A stretch of DNA of 64,000 nt, taken from positions 27,970 through 91,969 of the forward strand of contig NZ_AUCW01000023.1 in NCBI RefSeq assembly GCF_000429965.1. Reading direction: 5' to 3'. Below the pieces are notes generated by a model. That model worked only from the letters and a program-made list of their open reading frames with translations, was not told where the DNA came from and ran no database searches. Source of the DNA: Desulfogranum mediterraneum DSM 13871 (lineage in GTDB: Bacteria > Desulfobacterota > Desulfobulbia > Desulfobulbales > Desulfobulbaceae). The position numbers and the translations under genes are program-made. This document shows positions 61,968 to 64,000 of this stretch, one piece after another; the stretch's first letter is position 1, and each line of letters opens with the position of its first letter.

Positions 61968-64000
61968 ATGAGGAGAGAGATAAATCGTTTTTGTGGTGTT
62001 GTTGCCCTTTTTATCCTGGGGGTGAGCCTCTTTTTGGCCGGTCCAGCCGGTCCTGCCGGCGCAGCAGGGCAGCCTCTTCTGAGCGTGGATAGCGGCGGGC
62101 ATAAGGGTATCATCAGAGATCTGGTGGTCAGCTCGGATAACCGTTACCTGATCTCTGCCTCGGATGACAAGACCATCCGGGTCTGGGATATCAAGACCCG
62201 CAAGGAGGTGGCCAAGATCCTGGGGCAGATCGGGCCGGGCTCAGAAGGGAAGGTCTATGCCGTCGCCCTCTCTCCGGATGATCGCTGGTTGGCGGTCGGG
62301 GGCTATTTGGGGCGGTTTAGCGGCAAGAAAGCCAGAGCAGATGAAGAAGCCCATAAAGTTCGGATCTATGATTTTTCCAGCGGTAAACTGCATCGTCTCC
62401 TCAAAGGGCACACCAATGTGGTCAATGATTTGGTTTTTAGTGCGGATGGCAGCCTGCTGGCATCCGGCTCAGGGGACAAGACGGTCAAGCTTTGGAGGGT
62501 GGCGGATGACTTTAGTTTGGAGGCGAGCCTGGAGGGGCATCAGGATGATGTCTACGGTGTCCGATTTTTAGCCGACAAGCGAGTCGTTTCGGTTGGTGAT
62601 GATGAGCAGCTGATTCTCTGGGAAGACGGCAGGCTAAAGAAGAGCTATAAACACAGCCATGATCTTGATTATATTGCCGTGGGCAAGGAGTGGCTGGCGG
62701 TATCCGGTGCTCAATCGGATAAGCAGATTCTTGTTTTTGACCATGAGCTCCGCCTCCACAAGACCATCAACAGCCCGACTAACCCGACGGGCCTCAGCTT
62801 CTCCCCAGATGGGGGCCAGCTCCTGGCTGGAACCGGCTCTGCTCCCTGGGGAGCCATCGTCTATGATGTGGCCGCTGATTTTCGTGAGCAGAGCCGCTTC
62901 AGCAAACATGACAATCTGGTTATGGCGACGGCCTTTCTGGCCGACAACACCGCGGTCACTGCCGGTGGAAATAATAAGGATGTCTACTTCTGGAAGAACG
63001 GCAAGGCGCTGGGCCATATTGGAGGCAGCGGCAGGGCCGTCTGGGCGGTGGGCCTTGATCGGGGCGGCCTGCACTGGGGTACGACCTGGAAACAGGGTGT
63101 AAAAAAACATGCCAATCCCCTGGAGCACCGTTTCGACCTGAGCAGCTTTACTGTCGGCGATTCAGATATCGCGGCCCAGAGAATGAAGACGCTTTATCAG
63201 GACTGGTCCCTGAGTCATCGTAAGGGAGGGGCATACGCATTTTCTGATGCCACGCTGGTGATCAGCAGGGCTGGGCAGGAAGAGGCGAGTATTATCCGGA
63301 AGACTTTCAATGGGTATCGGCATAGAGTTTACGGCTTTACGGGTGAGGGACTCATCATCTCGGGAGGGGGTAATGGCCATCTTGCTGCCTATAACCGGAA
63401 GGGGGAGGAGGTCGCTCAGTTCATTGGTCACACCAGTGAGGTCTGGTCCCTGGCCGTTGAAGGGGATCGGCTGCTGTCAGGATCTGCTGACCAGACCCTC
63501 AAACTCTGGGACCTGGGAGAGCTCAGCCAGGGCAAGAAGAAGATCTATCCCTTGCTCAATTTTTTCGCCGGTAGTGATGGCGAGTGGGTGGCCTGGTCCC
63601 GGTCCGGTTACTATACGGCCAGCGCCCAGGGGGACAAGTATGTGGGCTTTCACGTCAATGGCGGCCCGGGAAAAGCAGCCCGGTTTTATCCGGCCTCCCG
63701 TTTTCAATCCAGTCTCTACCGGCCCGATATCATCCAGGCCCTGATCCGCAGCGGCAGCGAGGAGGAGGCCATCCGGATTGCCGGCCGCTCACGGAGGACG
63801 GAAGTCGTGGATACCGCCTCGATTCTGCCGCCTCTGATCGAGTTGATCAAGCCAAGCCAGCTCCGACATCAGGTCCAGGGGGACCGGCTGGAGCTGCAGT
63901 GTCTGATCACCCCCCAGTCCAAGCATCCCATCACCGAGATCCAACTCCTGGTCAACGGCCGGCCCACCGCGGAAAGCAGGGCTCTGAAGCGGAGGAAAAC
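61968..64000 (+). CDS. WD40-repeat protein, probably with a C-terminal caspase domain (runs off the window)
   Basis: The frame is open from ATG 61968 (GGGGAGGGGAG upstream) to the window end, 677 codons. A hydrophobic N-terminus (about 8-35) is a signal or anchor. At least seven WD40-like blades follow: SASDDKTIRVWD, SGSGDKTVKLW, SVGDDEQLILW, SGSADQTLKLWD and others. After about residue 520 the sequence DGEWVAWSRSGYYTAS and PPLIELIKPSQ match the linker seen in WD40-caspase fusions, whose protease domain comes last. The expected caspase part is outside the window, so that assignment is a prediction. Confidence 0.85.
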   Translation, partial: MRREINRFCGVVALFILGVSLFLAGPAGPAGAAGQPLLSVDSGGHKGIIRDLVVSSDNRYLISASDDKTIRVWDIKTRKEVAKILGQIGPGSEGKVYAVALSPDDRWLAVGGYLGRFSGKKARADEEAHKVRIYDFSSGKLHRLLKGHTNVVNDLVFSADGSLLASGSGDKTVKLWRVADDFSLEASLEGHQDDVYGVRFLADKRVVSVGDDEQLILWEDGRLKKSYKHSHDLDYIAVGKEWLAVSGAQSDKQILVFDHELRLHKTINSPTNPTGLSFSPDGGQLLAGTGSAPWGAIVYDVAADFREQSRFSKHDNLVMATAFLADNTAVTAGGNNKDVYFWKNGKALGHIGGSGRAVWAVGLDRGGLHWGTTWKQGVKKHANPLEHRFDLSSFTVGDSDIAAQRMKTLYQDWSLSHRKGGAYAFSDATLVISRAGQEEASIIRKTFNGYRHRVYGFTGEGLIISGGGNGHLAAYNRKGEEVAQFIGHTSEVWSLAVEGDRLLSGSADQTLKLWDLGELSQGKKKIYPLLNFFAGSDGEWVAWSRSGYYTASAQGDKYVGFHVNGGPGKAARFYPASRFQSSLYRPDIIQALIRSGSEEEAIRIAGRSRRTEVVDTASILPPLIELIKPSQLRHQVQGDRLELQCLITPQSKHPITEIQLLVNGRPTAESRALKRRK

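Noticed and set aside
51939..64000. Cytosolic caspase-based phage-defence island
   Set aside because: The caspase and DUF4384 proteins carry signal peptides or a lipobox and are accompanied by an OmpA-domain protein, so they act in the envelope; no CRISPR, nuclease or integrase genes are nearby.

Overview
The window (about 57% GC by eye, genes tightly packed on both strands) looks like chromosomal DNA of a Gram-negative, anaerobic or microaerophilic Desulfobacterota-type bacterium, possibly near the Desulfobulbales. This is inferred from gene content: a 905-residue xanthine-oxidase-family aldehyde oxidoreductase of the Desulfovibrio gigas Mop type embedded in a trs-type gene cluster, a flavodiiron protein beside a catalase-peroxidase/PerR pair, methylmalonyl-CoA epimerase, several TRAP and ABC binding proteins, a PEP-CTERM protein and three sigma-54 activators. 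No taxonomic marker such as rRNA is present; the only RNA gene seen is a tRNA-Gly.

Layout. 0-11 kb: end of a TRAP large permease, an orphan branched-chain-type binding protein, a TyrR-like ACT-PAS-AAA+ regulator, a PEP-CTERM protein with its own sigma-54 promoter, a CHASE4-type sensor kinase, a Ca-binding-repeat protein and a GAF-AAA+-Fis regulator. 11.3-17.4 kb (leftward): a seven-gene operon for uptake and oxidation of an amino compound: three-subunit FAD/Fe-S dehydrogenase (HcnABC-like sizes), RidA and TRAP DctQ-DctM-DctP, read from a near-consensus sigma-54 promoter at 17.6 kb. 18-33 kb: a Cache-PAS-GGDEF cyclase, tRNA-Gly, flavodiiron protein, methylmalonyl-CoA epimerase, KatG, a PerR/Fur-type regulator with a perfect 16-bp palindrome in front of it, a DASS symporter, a PhnD-like binding protein next to a GGDEF-EAL protein, and a cupin resembling DMSP lyases. 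33-50.4 kb (leftward): succinate-semialdehyde-type dehydrogenase, then the chain MoeA-like protein, Mop, Fe-S/FAD/CCG protein, small CxxC protein, methyltransferase, C-GCAxxG-C-C protein, radical SAM protein, CoA ligase, XdhC, MobA-like-HD fusion and phosphatase, most with start/stop overlaps, preceded by a sigma-54 promoter and an AcoR-like activator.

51.9-64 kb (rightward) is the most unusual region: three complete exported caspase-fold proteases (a fourth is expected past the right edge, where a WD40 protein runs off), four other proteins or protein halves with DUF4384-like domains carrying a recurring GTSG...PN signature, an ECF-type sigma factor, a single-pass membrane protein in the usual anti-sigma position, and a TPR/OmpA protein. 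Almost every product has a signal peptide, so this looks like an envelope-located caspase network tied to its own sigma factor rather than a cytosolic defence island.

A MITE-like repeat of about 142 bp with inverted ends occurs in three good copies, one divergent copy and one truncated end, always between genes; a second, GC-rich hairpin repeat family sits near two of these.
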